Shown piece after piece: positions 16,579 to 25,403 of a stretch of 64,000 nt of DNA. The notes under the pieces were generated by a model, which was not told where the DNA came from, did not search any database, and saw nothing but the letters and a program-made list of their open reading frames with translations. The DNA is from a virus. How positions within the stretch are numbered: position 1 is the stretch's first letter; every line of letters starts with the position of its first letter. The DNA lies in IMG/VR virus record IMGVR_UViG_3300020380_000001, positions 124,001 to 188,000 of that record; one strand, written 5' to 3'. Position numbers and translations under genes: made by a program.

Positions 16579-19512
16579 ATGTATATTGACGCAATAAAAG
16601 ACGCTAAGAATAATAAAATACACACGGTCAACAGAGTTAACGGCGAGCGAATCTATAAGTCGTACCCAATTGACTGGTCTTTTTATTACGACGATTCAAC
16701 CGGTGAACACATGAGCTGGTATAATACACCAGTTAAGAAAGTGGAGCCGTCAAGCGCTGCTGACCATAAAAAGTTGGTAGGGTCTTTTGGCAACCGCAGA
16801 CTTTATGAGTCTGACGTTAACCACGTGTTTAGATGCTTAGAGCAACATTACCCTGATACAAGTCAGAGTCCCAACTTGCATGTTGCTTTTTTCGATATCG
16901 AGACTGACTTTGACGAAGAAATGGGATATTCGTCACCGACAGAAGCATTTAACCCTATTACGTCAATTGCTGTATACTTGCAATGGTGTAATACTATGGT
17001 GTGTTTGGCTGTGCCGCCTCCTACATTATCGCGGGAAGAAGCAAAAGCCATCGCCGCGCAGGTCCCTGATGTTATACTGTGCGCCACTGAAAAAGAAATG
17101 CTACAAGATTTCCTGAGCATTATTGAAGATGCTGACGTGTTGTCTGGCTGGAACAGCGCAATGTACGATATTCCGTACACTATTCACCGCTTGCAGAAAA
17201 CTATAGGCGGCGAAGCTGCACGACAAATGTGCCTTTGGGGACATATGCCACAGCGCAAGAAAGTGAATCACTTCGGTAAAGAAGAGGTGACATATTCACT
17301 TATAGGCCGTCAGCATTTGGATTATCTTGATCTGTACAAGAAGTACACGTATGAAGAGAAACAAAGTTACAAGCTGAACTCAATTGCAGAAGCCGAGCTT
17401 GGCGAGCAGAAAGTTGAGTACCAAGGTACACTTGATGACCTGTATAAGAAAGACTTTAAAAAGTTTTTAGAGTACAACATTCAAGATACCAAGCTACTTG
17501 ACAGCCTAGACGAAAAGCTAAAGTATATTGACTTAGTTAACACCATTGCACACAACAACCAGGTGCCAATCCAAACAGCGCTAGGCACCGTGTCCATGAT
17601 GGAACAGGTCATCACAGTTGAGGCGCACAACAACGGGTTTATAGTTCCAGACAAACGTAAAGATATTACGGATGATGGACAAGCCGCTGGTGGTTGGGTT
17701 AGTAAGCCTAAGAAGGGATTACATCGCTGGGTAGGCAGCTCGGATTTGAACTCACTTTATCCGTCAGTTATCCGTGCATTTAACATGAGTCCTGAAACGA
17801 TTGTTGGGCAGGTAGATATGTCTTACACTCGTAGTTGTGTTGAAGAATACATCGCTAAAGGATCCAAGTATACGTTCTCTGGCTGGTGGAATGATCGTTT
17901 CAATATTCTTGAAATGGAAGCGTTTTACGATGGCAGCAAGACTACACCTGTTAAACTGCACATTGAAGACAACGGCAAGAAGGGTCCTATCCTTGATATA
18001 ACAGGGCGTGAATTACGCGATGTTATATTCAGTGAAGACCACGACTGGTGTATAAGTGCTAACGGGACTATTTTTGATAATAGTCGTCAAGGCACTGTGC
18101 CTAGCTTGCTTTCAAGATGGTATAACGAACGTAAACAATTACAGAAAGTAATGAAGCGTCTTAAGTTCCTTGCCGCAGCCAACTACGAAGTGCCCAGCGA
18201 TCTAGTTGCGCAATTTGCAGTTGATGAAGAAAAAGAACTTACTAAGAGTGACGTTTACGACTTTCCGCTTGATGCGTTTGACGAGATGGTCAACAACAAA
18301 GACGTTGAGGCACTCAAAAGCTTTATGGACACCTGGGGCTTGACTGTGCATAACGGGCACTTTGCGCCTTGTCCTGCTTGGAAGACTGCGTACACGTATG
18401 CATGTGACTATTGGGATAAACAACAATTAGTTCGTAAGATTAACCTGAACTCGTGTTACGGTGGACTACTGAACGCCCACATGAAGTTCTACGATCAACG
18501 AATTGGTCAGAGTACTACACTAAGCGGGCGCTCAATCACGCGTCACATGACTGCTAAGACTGCCGAGTTGCTAGAAGGCAAATACGACATAGAAGACGTG
18601 AAGTCTATTATCTACAACGATACTGACTCTGTGTATTTCTCAGTATGGCCTGTAATCAAAGACAAGGTAGAAGCGGGCGAAATGGAATGGAACAAAGACA
18701 TAGCTGTGAAGCTGTATGACGATGTATCCGATCAGGTAAGTGACACTTTCCCTGAGTTCCTTAAAACGAAGTTCAATGTGCCTGAGCACCGTGGATCTAT
18801 TATCGCAAGTGGGCGTGAAATTGTTGCTGAGTCTGGATTGTATATTACCAAGAAACGTTATGCTGCACTTGTGTATGACGATGAAGGTGTAAGACGTGAC
18901 ACAGACGGCAAGCCCGGTAAGCTAAAAGCCATGGGTCTTGACTTGAGACGAAGCGACACCCCTGTTTATATCCAGGAATTTTTAAAAGAGATTCTGTTGG
19001 ATACGCTACAAAACAAAGGTGAAAGCTATGTTGTTGACAAGATACTTGACTTTAAGAAAAACGTACAAGGCAAGCTTAAGCCATGGCAACGCGGTGTACC
19101 GAAAGCCGTAAACGGCATGTACAAGTACACCAAAAAGAAAGAACAGCACATCGAGAATCTGATGCGCGGTGTGAAGTCATCCTTGGCTATCCCGGGACAC
19201 GTACAAGCCAGTTTTAACTGGAACGAGTTACTCGAATCCAATGGCGATATGGAGTCTACTAAGATAACAGACGGCACGAAAGTTATTGTGTGTTACTTAA
19301 AGACTAACGAGCGCAACTATACGTCGGTTGCGTACCCGGTGGACCAGTCACGTTTACCTACTTGGTTTACTGATTTGCCATTTGACGTTGATGACATGGA
19401 AGAGCGTGTTCTTGACAAGAAAGTAAGTAACTTACTTTCAGTGCTTAAATGGGACTTAAGCATGGCTAGTAAACAAGGCGAGGTATTTGGTAACTTGTTT
19501 ACTTTTAATTAA
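16579..19512 (+). CDS. Family B DNA polymerase (T4 gp43-like)
   Basis: 977 residues; T4 gp43 has 898. The proofreading exonuclease motifs are present: FFDIETD (D106, E108), SGWNSAMYDIPY, and EYNIQDTKLL. Polymerase motif A is SDLNSLYPS (D389), motif B is KINLNSCYGG, motif C is YNDTDSVYF (D681, D683). It copies the phage genome and should work with the sliding clamp encoded next. Start ATG 16579 follows AAGG. All catalytic residues are intact. Confidence 0.97.
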   Translation: MYIDAIKDAKNNKIHTVNRVNGERIYKSYPIDWSFYYDDSTGEHMSWYNTPVKKVEPSSAADHKKLVGSFGNRRLYESDVNHVFRCLEQHYPDTSQSPNLHVAFFDIETDFDEEMGYSSPTEAFNPITSIAVYLQWCNTMVCLAVPPPTLSREEAKAIAAQVPDVILCATEKEMLQDFLSIIEDADVLSGWNSAMYDIPYTIHRLQKTIGGEAARQMCLWGHMPQRKKVNHFGKEEVTYSLIGRQHLDYLDLYKKYTYEEKQSYKLNSIAEAELGEQKVEYQGTLDDLYKKDFKKFLEYNIQDTKLLDSLDEKLKYIDLVNTIAHNNQVPIQTALGTVSMMEQVITVEAHNNGFIVPDKRKDITDDGQAAGGWVSKPKKGLHRWVGSSDLNSLYPSVIRAFNMSPETIVGQVDMSYTRSCVEEYIAKGSKYTFSGWWNDRFNILEMEAFYDGSKTTPVKLHIEDNGKKGPILDITGRELRDVIFSEDHDWCISANGTIFDNSRQGTVPSLLSRWYNERKQLQKVMKRLKFLAAANYEVPSDLVAQFAVDEEKELTKSDVYDFPLDAFDEMVNNKDVEALKSFMDTWGLTVHNGHFAPCPAWKTAYTYACDYWDKQQLVRKINLNSCYGGLLNAHMKFYDQRIGQSTTLSGRSITRHMTAKTAELLEGKYDIEDVKSIIYNDTDSVYFSVWPVIKDKVEAGEMEWNKDIAVKLYDDVSDQVSDTFPEFLKTKFNVPEHRGSIIASGREIVAESGLYITKKRYAALVYDDEGVRRDTDGKPGKLKAMGLDLRRSDTPVYIQEFLKEILLDTLQNKGESYVVDKILDFKKNVQGKLKPWQRGVPKAVNGMYKYTKKKEQHIENLMRGVKSSLAIPGHVQASFNWNELLESNGDMESTKITDGTKVIVCYLKTNERNYTSVAYPVDQSRLPTWFTDLPFDVDDMEERVLDKKVSNLLSVLKWDLSMASKQGEVFGNLFTFN

Positions 19513-19525
19513 AACGAAATCCGAC

Positions 19526-19554
19526 TTGACAAAAACTGTCAAGTCGCGTATAAT
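19526..19554 (+). promoter_or_regulatory. Consensus sigma70 promoter of the clamp gene
   Basis: Perfect TTGACA (19526-19531), 17 nt, perfect TATAAT (19549-19554), 43 nt before the clamp ATG. The strongest host-type promoter in the window. A TTGACAAAAACTGTCAA inverted repeat overlaps the -35 and might be an operator. Confidence 0.85.
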
Positions 19555-19597
19555 ACATCAGATAATAATAATAAGAAGCCTAGGAGCTCACACACAT

Positions 19598-20368
19598 ATG
19601 TCTAAAGTAACCTACGAAGGTCTAAACGATCTTCTTCAATTCACTCACCGTCTTGGTTTCATCCCTGCTGTTAAGCTAACAGGTACAGCGGAAGAGACTC
19701 AGGCAGCGTCTATCCTAGAAGACAAGTCTGTTGTCTTTTTTGGCAAACTGCGCACACCAATCAGCGAACTACAGGGGCAAGTAGTAGGCCTTTCTCGTAT
19801 GAACGTACTTGACGGCTTTATGCGTTATCCTGACTTTACGCCGACTAAAAACGGTACTATCTCGTTCAAGAAAGAAAACCACCCATCCCACGGTGATGTT
19901 GTTAGTGAAGTGCACTTTGAAAGTAAAGCTGGCACGACTGGTAGCTACCGTTTCGTAGGCCGCACTACAATCGAAGAACAGATTCGCGTACCGGAGTTCC
20001 GTGGCGTTAACTGGGACATTACCTACGTACCTACCAAAGAAGACTACGAAGACTTAAAATACCTAGCCGGTATCTTCGCAGCGCAAGAAGCTGTATTCAT
20101 TCCTGAAATTGCAGGCGATGAACTTGTATTCAGCATCGGTACCCAAGCTAGTGACCGCACACAGATTCACTTAAACACTGGTGAACTTACTGTGGAAAAC
20201 ACGTTGAAAGGTAATTTGAGCTGGCCGCTAGATAAGGTACTAACTATTCTAGCTAAAGGCATGGACGCAGAGTGTAAGATGTTTATTTCTTCAGCCGGCG
20301 CGCTTAAGATTGAGATCGACACTGGTGTTGGCCTTTACGAGTACATCCTGACAGCGAAGCCTGTTTAA
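19598..20368 (+). CDS. Sliding clamp / processivity factor (T4 gp45-like)
   Basis: 256 residues from ATG 19598; T4 gp45 has 228. Placement directly after the polymerase, the size and the alternating beta-alpha pattern of two clamp domains support the call (for example LSWPLDKVLTILAKGMDAEC and LKIEIDTGVGLYEYIL at the end). In T4 the clamp trimer tethers the polymerase and, with gp33 and gp55, activates late transcription, which fits the TAAATA elements here. The longer frame from 19487 would overlap the promoter and polymerase, so I reject it. Confidence 0.85.
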   Translation: MSKVTYEGLNDLLQFTHRLGFIPAVKLTGTAEETQAASILEDKSVVFFGKLRTPISELQGQVVGLSRMNVLDGFMRYPDFTPTKNGTISFKKENHPSHGDVVSEVHFESKAGTTGSYRFVGRTTIEEQIRVPEFRGVNWDITYVPTKEDYEDLKYLAGIFAAQEAVFIPEIAGDELVFSIGTQASDRTQIHLNTGELTVENTLKGNLSWPLDKVLTILAKGMDAECKMFISSAGALKIEIDTGVGLYEYILTAKPV

Positions 20369-20397
20369 TACAACAATAACAAACACACGAGGCTCGA

Positions 20398-22137
20398 ATG
20401 AGTAGAGAAAATCACGATTTGAGTGCCGAGTTTGATGAGCAGAATTACGCGGTCTACTTGCCCGCGTTATCTGGCTTTTATACTCAGTCACTTGCTAAGG
20501 TTAAAGACAAACCTGAAACCATGCGTAAAGACGGTCCGCCTAAGGGATTCGAATACGGCTTTGAAGGCTTAGACTTCTTGAGAAAAGAAGACAATTACTT
20601 TAGGTACCGTTATGCGCTATACTCTGCAGGTCACGCGCAACTGGACTTAGAAAAAGCTAACGCTGACTCACCTATGGTGCACGAACGTCCAGACGATACT
20701 ATTATTGTTGGCGACTCGGGCGGGTTCCAGCTTGCAACTGGTGTAATTAAAATGAACTGGGAAAATGCAAAGTCTGCAAATGACCCAGAGCGCGAAAAGT
20801 TGTGTGAGAAAATCCTGCGTTGGCTAGAGCATACTGCTGACTGGTCAATGACACTGGATGTGCCAGCCCTAGCGGCAGCGCCACCACTAAACAAAAAGAC
20901 TGGTTTAACAAGTTTCCAAGATACATTAGATATTACTCTTCTGAATCTTGATTACTTTATGAAGAACCGTGTGCCTGGTGCGACTAAGTTCTTGAACGTG
21001 CTTTCTGGCTCCACACAAACCGATCTTAAGCGTTGGTATGACGCGGTAATAAAGTACTCAGATCCCGAGCAGGTAAAGGCTATGGGCTATACAGAAGACC
21101 GTACGCTGGAAGGCTTTGCTTACGCCGGTATTAACGCACTTAATATTGGATCTGCGCTTGAGACAACGTGTCGACTAATAGACGACGGCATGCTTAAAGA
21201 GTGTGAGTGGATTCACATACTAGGCATCGGGCGTACTGACTACGCGTGTTATATCAACTCACTGCAACGTGAACTGAATAAACACCACGCGCCTAAACTT
21301 AAGATTAGTTACGATGCGGCAAGTCCGTTTGTATCTACTGCATATGGCCAGTTTTACGGTGACGGCACGTACACCAAACACCGCATTGGTTACAACATGG
21401 GCAAGGCGCCAGACGACAAGCGCTTAGCGTTCTGTGAAGATCGCATGCCGTGGAACAACCCTATTATGAACCGCTGTCGTATTAATGACATTTGTGTTCG
21501 TAAGCCTGCGTATGCTGAGGTCAACGGTGAACTACTATTCCCGCGCCAAAGCAAGTTTAAAGACAAGAAGAAAGCTGAAGCTGAAAACGAAGTGTTCCTT
21601 GCTGAGTTTGAAGATCAGATTAATGACTTGCGCGAAGCAGGGGTAGAAGCAACGTTTTATCCGCCAGAGCTTAATCGCCAGGATAAAGAAACACGTACTT
21701 CTTGGGATATTGGTTCTTACATGATTATGATGGGTCACAACGTGTGGACACACATTGACTCAGTAACACAAGCGATCCGCTTAGGTAAGCTTGAAGCACA
21801 TAATTATCGTGATGTGTCGTGGCGCGACTGGATGCCAGGCAAGGGCAAGAGTTCAACTAACGCTTTTGCCGAATACGTGCCTGGATCAGTTATCTACTTT
21901 GATAGCTTATGTCGTGACTTGTTTGACCCAGCGCGTACTAGTGAAGAACGTATGCAAATTCTTAAAGAAGCGCAACCGTTCCTGAACACCATTAACGCAC
22001 GTAACTTGGGATCAGGCAACGTGTTCGATAGCTTATTCGATATAGGCGACGAAGGCGCTACTGACCCTGAAAGCTCTTACGCTAGTCTGGATGACGAAAA
22101 GATGGTAAATCTGGAACAGAATCAAGACGATTTGTAA
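20398..22137 (+). CDS. dpdA: DpdA-like 7-deazaguanine DNA transglycosylase
   Basis: 579 residues. TIIVGDSGGFQLATG carries the DSGGFQ active-site motif of the tRNA-guanine transglycosylase superfamily (D106). KISYDAASP gives a candidate nucleophile (D306). The length and divergence from bacterial Tgt, and the QueE gene 110 nt downstream, fit the phage DpdA group that swaps guanine in DNA for a 7-deazaguanine such as preQ0. This protects phage DNA from restriction. A terminator at 22152 ends its transcript. Confidence 0.82.
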   Translation: MSRENHDLSAEFDEQNYAVYLPALSGFYTQSLAKVKDKPETMRKDGPPKGFEYGFEGLDFLRKEDNYFRYRYALYSAGHAQLDLEKANADSPMVHERPDDTIIVGDSGGFQLATGVIKMNWENAKSANDPEREKLCEKILRWLEHTADWSMTLDVPALAAAPPLNKKTGLTSFQDTLDITLLNLDYFMKNRVPGATKFLNVLSGSTQTDLKRWYDAVIKYSDPEQVKAMGYTEDRTLEGFAYAGINALNIGSALETTCRLIDDGMLKECEWIHILGIGRTDYACYINSLQRELNKHHAPKLKISYDAASPFVSTAYGQFYGDGTYTKHRIGYNMGKAPDDKRLAFCEDRMPWNNPIMNRCRINDICVRKPAYAEVNGELLFPRQSKFKDKKKAEAENEVFLAEFEDQINDLREAGVEATFYPPELNRQDKETRTSWDIGSYMIMMGHNVWTHIDSVTQAIRLGKLEAHNYRDVSWRDWMPGKGKSSTNAFAEYVPGSVIYFDSLCRDLFDPARTSEERMQILKEAQPFLNTINARNLGSGNVFDSLFDIGDEGATDPESSYASLDDEKMVNLEQNQDDL

Positions 22138-22151
22138 GATTAAAACATTTT

Positions 22152-22179
22152 AAAAAAGCGCCAAACAGGCGCTTTTTTT
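22152..22179 (+). terminator. Rho-independent terminator
   Basis: An 11-bp stem (AAAAAAGCGCC, loop AAACA) followed by a T-run, 15 nt after the dpdA-like stop. Confidence 0.9.
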
Positions 22180-22180
22180 G

Positions 22181-22208
22181 TTGCAATTTTTGGTAGTTCT
22201 GCTATACT
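22181..22208 (+). promoter_or_regulatory. Sigma70-like promoter of queE
   Basis: TTGCAA (22181-22186), 16 nt, TATACT (22203-22208), 39 nt before the queE ATG and directly after the terminator. Confidence 0.65.
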
Positions 22209-22246
22209 ACTTAAAACCGTAGAATAAAAATTATAAGGTTGTGTAA

Positions 22247-23152
22247 ATGTCTAAAGAATATAGATATACTGAGATTTTTAGAAGTTTGCAGGGTGAAGGC
22301 ATGTACACCGGCGTTAACACCGCTTGGCTACGTTTCTTTATGTGTAACTTGGAGTGCCGTGGTTTTGGACAACCAGAGCCAGCTAATCCAGAGTCTTACT
22401 ACCCTGTGGGCCAGACTATTGATATTACTGATATCACTAGCTTAGATGATGTGCCGGTACACGAGTACGGCTGTGATAGTGCGTACTCTGTTGCCAAACA
22501 GTACAGAAACCTTGCTATGAAAGGTACTGCTGCTGAAATTGCAGACAAAATAACTGCGATGCTGGCTAACGACTTTAATCCGGATGGGTTGTTTTTAAAT
22601 CCGCATACAGGATTAGATACGCATATGGCATTCACTGGTGGTGAGCCCATGATGCAACAACCAGCTATGATTGACATTATGGAAGAGTTTAATCACAGAA
22701 GCAACCCTATCCGTTACATGACTATTGAGACAAATGGCACACGTAACTTAGATGGGAAGTTTGGGTCTTATATTGCGGAGCAACTTCTCTGTTCAGAATT
22801 ACAAGAAGTGTTCTGGTCAATTAGTCCTAAACTAAAGCACGTATCGGGCGAGGATCCTAAGAAAGCGATCAAGCCAGCAGTGTTGGCAGCTTACGCAGAT
22901 ACGTACGATCACGGACAGTTAAAGTTCGTGTTAAACAACGATCCCACAGCATGGCGTGAACTGCATTTGGCAATTAAAAAGTTCCGTGATGTTGGTGTTG
23001 ATTGGCCAGTATACATTATGCCGGTTGGTGGTCTTAAAGAAGACCAAGAATGTGACGCAACACGTAGAGTAGTTGAACGCGCATTATATGAAGGGTTCCA
23101 TGTAAGTGGGCGCTTGCACGCGCACATCTTTGGTAACGAACACAACACGTAA
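22247..23152 (+). CDS. queE: 7-carboxy-7-deazaguanine synthase QueE (radical SAM)
   Basis: 301 residues. EIFRSLQGEGMYTG is the QueE N-terminal motif. CNLEC gives Cys33 and Cys37; the third cluster cysteine is probably Cys76 in GCDSAYSV. TGGEPMMQQ and IETNGT are the SAM and substrate motifs. QueE converts 6-carboxy-tetrahydropterin to CDG in the preQ0 pathway. With DpdA it supplies the base put into phage DNA; QueD, FolE and QueC are not visible here and may come from the host or elsewhere in the genome. The cysteine spacing C-x3-C-x38-C is unusual compared with the common CX3CX2C. Confidence 0.88.
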   Translation: MSKEYRYTEIFRSLQGEGMYTGVNTAWLRFFMCNLECRGFGQPEPANPESYYPVGQTIDITDITSLDDVPVHEYGCDSAYSVAKQYRNLAMKGTAAEIADKITAMLANDFNPDGLFLNPHTGLDTHMAFTGGEPMMQQPAMIDIMEEFNHRSNPIRYMTIETNGTRNLDGKFGSYIAEQLLCSELQEVFWSISPKLKHVSGEDPKKAIKPAVLAAYADTYDHGQLKFVLNNDPTAWRELHLAIKKFRDVGVDWPVYIMPVGGLKEDQECDATRRVVERALYEGFHVSGRLHAHIFGNEHNT

Positions 23153-23164
23153 TAAGGACGAGGT

Positions 23165-23371
23165 ATGGCCATGTTTTACGACGATGTTAGCTACGATGTA
23201 CTTAACGAGTCAGGCGGCAGAATTGACTGGCTCGAGGAAGACTTACAGAAAGCAGAGGAGCAAAATAAAAAGCTCATGGAAAAATTAGAGTTTATATTGG
23301 CGAATTCTGAAGAAGCACGCGCCCTCGCAAACGCCTGGGACGGTTCAGTCATAATACAGAAAGGTGGTTAA
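23165..23371 (+). CDS. Small coiled-coil protein
   Basis: 68 residues, ribosome site AAGGACGAGG. The middle (WLEEDLQKAEEQNKKLMEKLEF) is a heptad-type coiled coil. It starts 12 nt after queE and begins a run of closely overlapping small genes. Confidence 0.7.
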   Translation: MAMFYDDVSYDVLNESGGRIDWLEEDLQKAEEQNKKLMEKLEFILANSEEARALANAWDGSVIIQKGG

Positions 23372-23372
23372 T

Positions 23373-23525
23373 ATGATGTTCGAAGAAGATGGTCCTGACA
23401 CTGTTTTTAAAGGTAGTAAAACAAACCACGACCTTGAAGAAGAAAACCGGGAGTTGAAAGCACAACTCGACGCACTTACTGAGAGACTCGACAAGCTTGA
23501 GGAGAGGATTCAAAATGAACGATGA
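23373..23525 (+). CDS. 50-residue coiled-coil protein
   Basis: Start ATG 23373 after AAAGGTGG. Residues 20-48 form a clear leucine heptad coil (LEEENRELKAQLDALTER then LDKLEERI). Ends inside the next gene's start region. Probably pairs with the preceding small coiled-coil protein; that is an inference. Confidence 0.6.
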   Translation: MMFEEDGPDTVFKGSKTNHDLEEENRELKAQLDALTERLDKLEERIQNER

Positions 23526-23880
23526 TGACGTTTTCAATCCTGGTAATATCTGGAAAAGATCCCTGGAAAAAGCAAGTGATAGTTTTGACCCATGGACTAA
23601 CCAGCGTGCTAGTGATCATATTTCGGAAGCCCTAAGAAAACAACGGGATAAGGATTTTAAGGATTTCCTGTTAAACGGTTTGTACAAGTCCGAAGACAGC
23701 GCGGGAATCAAACGTGCGAAAGAAGCAGAAGAGCGCTACCAACGCCTGCACCGTGATTTAAAAGACCTTTTGGATATGTGTCCGGAAGCGCAGGACGCTT
23801 GGAATAAGCTAATGGGAATCAGACGTTTACAAGGCGAGGACGAGTACAATGACAGTATATCCAAAAGAGCCGGAGGATAA
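23515..23880 (+). CDS. Hypothetical helical protein
   Basis: 121 residues from ATG 23515, with GAGGAGAGG upstream. Charged and helical, with WKRSLEKASDSFDPW at the start. Overlaps the genes on both sides. No family recognised. Confidence 0.7.
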   Translation: MNDDDVFNPGNIWKRSLEKASDSFDPWTNQRASDHISEALRKQRDKDFKDFLLNGLYKSEDSAGIKRAKEAEERYQRLHRDLKDLLDMCPEAQDAWNKLMGIRRLQGEDEYNDSISKRAGG

Positions 23881-24169
23881 GCCGGGCATAAGTATCGGTG
23901 GCTACATCAACGTACTCGGTTTCATGATGAGTTACGACAACGAATACGGTATTGCTGATTACATAAAATCCATAGAAGATCAGCAAAAGCCTGCTATGAT
24001 AGCAATCAAAAAGGCTTGCGCTAAGTTTATCCCTGTTCTTAAAAACGAAAACCGTTTTTACACAGACTGGGCAGCTTACGTGATTGGCAAGAAACAAAAC
24101 AGCCAGTCCGCATTAACCGTTGAATCTCTTCAATCAGCGTTTCGATACATGGATAGTTTTGATGGATGA
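23849..24169 (+). CDS. Hypothetical protein
   Basis: 106 residues, ribosome site GCGAGGACGAG. N-terminal part is soluble (GGYINVLGFMMSYDNEYG). Overlaps neighbours by 32 and 8 nt, typical of this small-gene run. Unknown. Confidence 0.7.
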   Translation: MTVYPKEPEDKPGISIGGYINVLGFMMSYDNEYGIADYIKSIEDQQKPAMIAIKKACAKFIPVLKNENRFYTDWAAYVIGKKQNSQSALTVESLQSAFRYMDSFDG

Positions 24170-24452
24170 TAAACATGTAGAGCGATATACTCGTTTAGTT
24201 GAATGGTTTGCGAGTCGCTACCGTATTTGTCAGTATAACCGCAACAACCTTATAGCCTTTCAGATATGGTCGTTGTCGCACTTAGAGCACGAGCAATGCC
24301 TTACTAATGCTGTGGCTGTATCACGCGAAGCTAATGTCCTAGAGAAACAAGCTAAGAAGACTAAATGCGAAAGAGTATCTCCCTTTTGGGCAGAAAGACG
24401 TGCTCTTACCGCACTATTCAGGAGGTTTTTAGAAAAGTATGGCAAGAAATAA
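24162..24452 (+). CDS. Hypothetical basic protein
   Basis: 96 residues from ATG 24162, which overlaps the upstream stop by 8 nt; the longer frame to 24120 would overlap more. Basic C-terminus (FWAERRALTALFRRFLEKYGKK). Unknown. Confidence 0.65.
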   Translation: MDDKHVERYTRLVEWFASRYRICQYNRNNLIAFQIWSLSHLEHEQCLTNAVAVSREANVLEKQAKKTKCERVSPFWAERRALTALFRRFLEKYGKK

Positions 24453-24645
24453 TATGGGCGAAGCTCAACGAATCCGACAAGAAAAAGCCATTTTTGACAC
24501 TGCGCGTGACCTGTTAATCAGTTACACCCGAAGCGGTAAGATTGCTATCCCGCTGCATGTTGATGAGATTTACGAGAGTGCTGAAAAACTGCACAAGAAG
24601 TTTCAAGATAGAATGGAAGCAAGTGAGGACTGGAAAGATGACTAA
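24439..24645 (+). CDS. Hypothetical small protein
   Basis: 68 residues with AGGAGG upstream. Helical, with EIYESAEKLHKKFQDRM near the end. Overlaps its neighbours. Unknown function. Confidence 0.7.
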   Translation: MARNNMGEAQRIRQEKAIFDTARDLLISYTRSGKIAIPLHVDEIYESAEKLHKKFQDRMEASEDWKDD

Positions 24646-24868
24646 GAAAGCATTCCAGCCGGCTGCGCCTATAATGAGTGTTGATATGGCACTAGGCGAA
24701 GCACCGGGCCTAAATAAATTAGAGATATTTACTCTTCACATTGCTAGTGGATTGACTTCTGCGAACCAGCAGGCAATCAATAGCATGGCAGCTAGGCAAA
24801 TAGTATCCAGCGCGGTTAATTTATTAAATGCTGTAGAAGAAAAAGAAAAAGAACTACGAGGCGAGTAA
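24638..24868 (+). CDS. Hypothetical small protein
   Basis: 76 residues from ATG 24638; the longer frame to 24542 lies inside the previous gene. Helical C-terminus (SAVNLLNAVEEKEKELRGE). Unknown. Confidence 0.65.
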   Translation: MTKKAFQPAAPIMSVDMALGEAPGLNKLEIFTLHIASGLTSANQQAINSMAARQIVSSAVNLLNAVEEKEKELRGE

Positions 24869-24869
24869 C

Positions 24870-25403
24870 ATGGGATTATTTTGGCTGTGGCCAAGGCATT
24901 GGGGATTGCGCGGTCGCGACAGAAAAGAAGCACGTATTAGATACAATGCTAAGTCTGACTACGATGCTGAACTGGAAATCATTAAGTTGGATTTCCCGCA
25001 ATTGTTTGATGAAAATCTCGAACAAGACGAGGACGAAGATTTCATCGCAGCTGAACAACGTGCGTATGACGAAGCTGTTCTTGATGTGCAACTGAAGCAC
25101 GGCAAGATACGCAAGAAAGAATACGACGAAAAAATGAAAGACATGTCAGGCGAAGGCTGGGTTAAAGTAATCGGGGTAGAGTATAACCCCGATAAACCCG
25201 AGCAAGCAGGCATGGTGCTGGACTATAACGAGCAGTTTGTTATAGACTTACGGGCTGCTGGTTACGAAGGCCAAACAGATGACGACGTAGTGTCACAATG
25301 GCTGGACCATTTATTCCTTAGTTCTCTTGTAGAGGACGTTGATTTGGAAATCGCAAGCGACATAAAAACACAACTAGAAGCCGCTAGACGGGGGAAACGA
25401 TGA
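24870..25403 (+). CDS. Hypothetical acidic protein
   Basis: 177 residues. Acidic region QDEDEDF and a C-terminal helical part. Its stop overlaps the start of the nuclease gene as ATGA. No family recognised. Confidence 0.75.
   Translation: MGLFWLWPRHWGLRGRDRKEARIRYNAKSDYDAELEIIKLDFPQLFDENLEQDEDEDFIAAEQRAYDEAVLDVQLKHGKIRKKEYDEKMKDMSGEGWVKVIGVEYNPDKPEQAGMVLDYNEQFVIDLRAAGYEGQTDDDVVSQWLDHLFLSSLVEDVDLEIASDIKTQLEAARRGKR

Noticed and set aside
19487-19597. N-terminal extension of the sliding clamp
   Set aside because: It would overlap the polymerase end and a perfect sigma70 promoter; ATG 19598 fits better.
23165-25403. Possible anti-restriction or anti-CRISPR cluster
   Set aside because: The small overlapping genes have the right look, but nothing in the sequences supports such a role, so I did not claim it.
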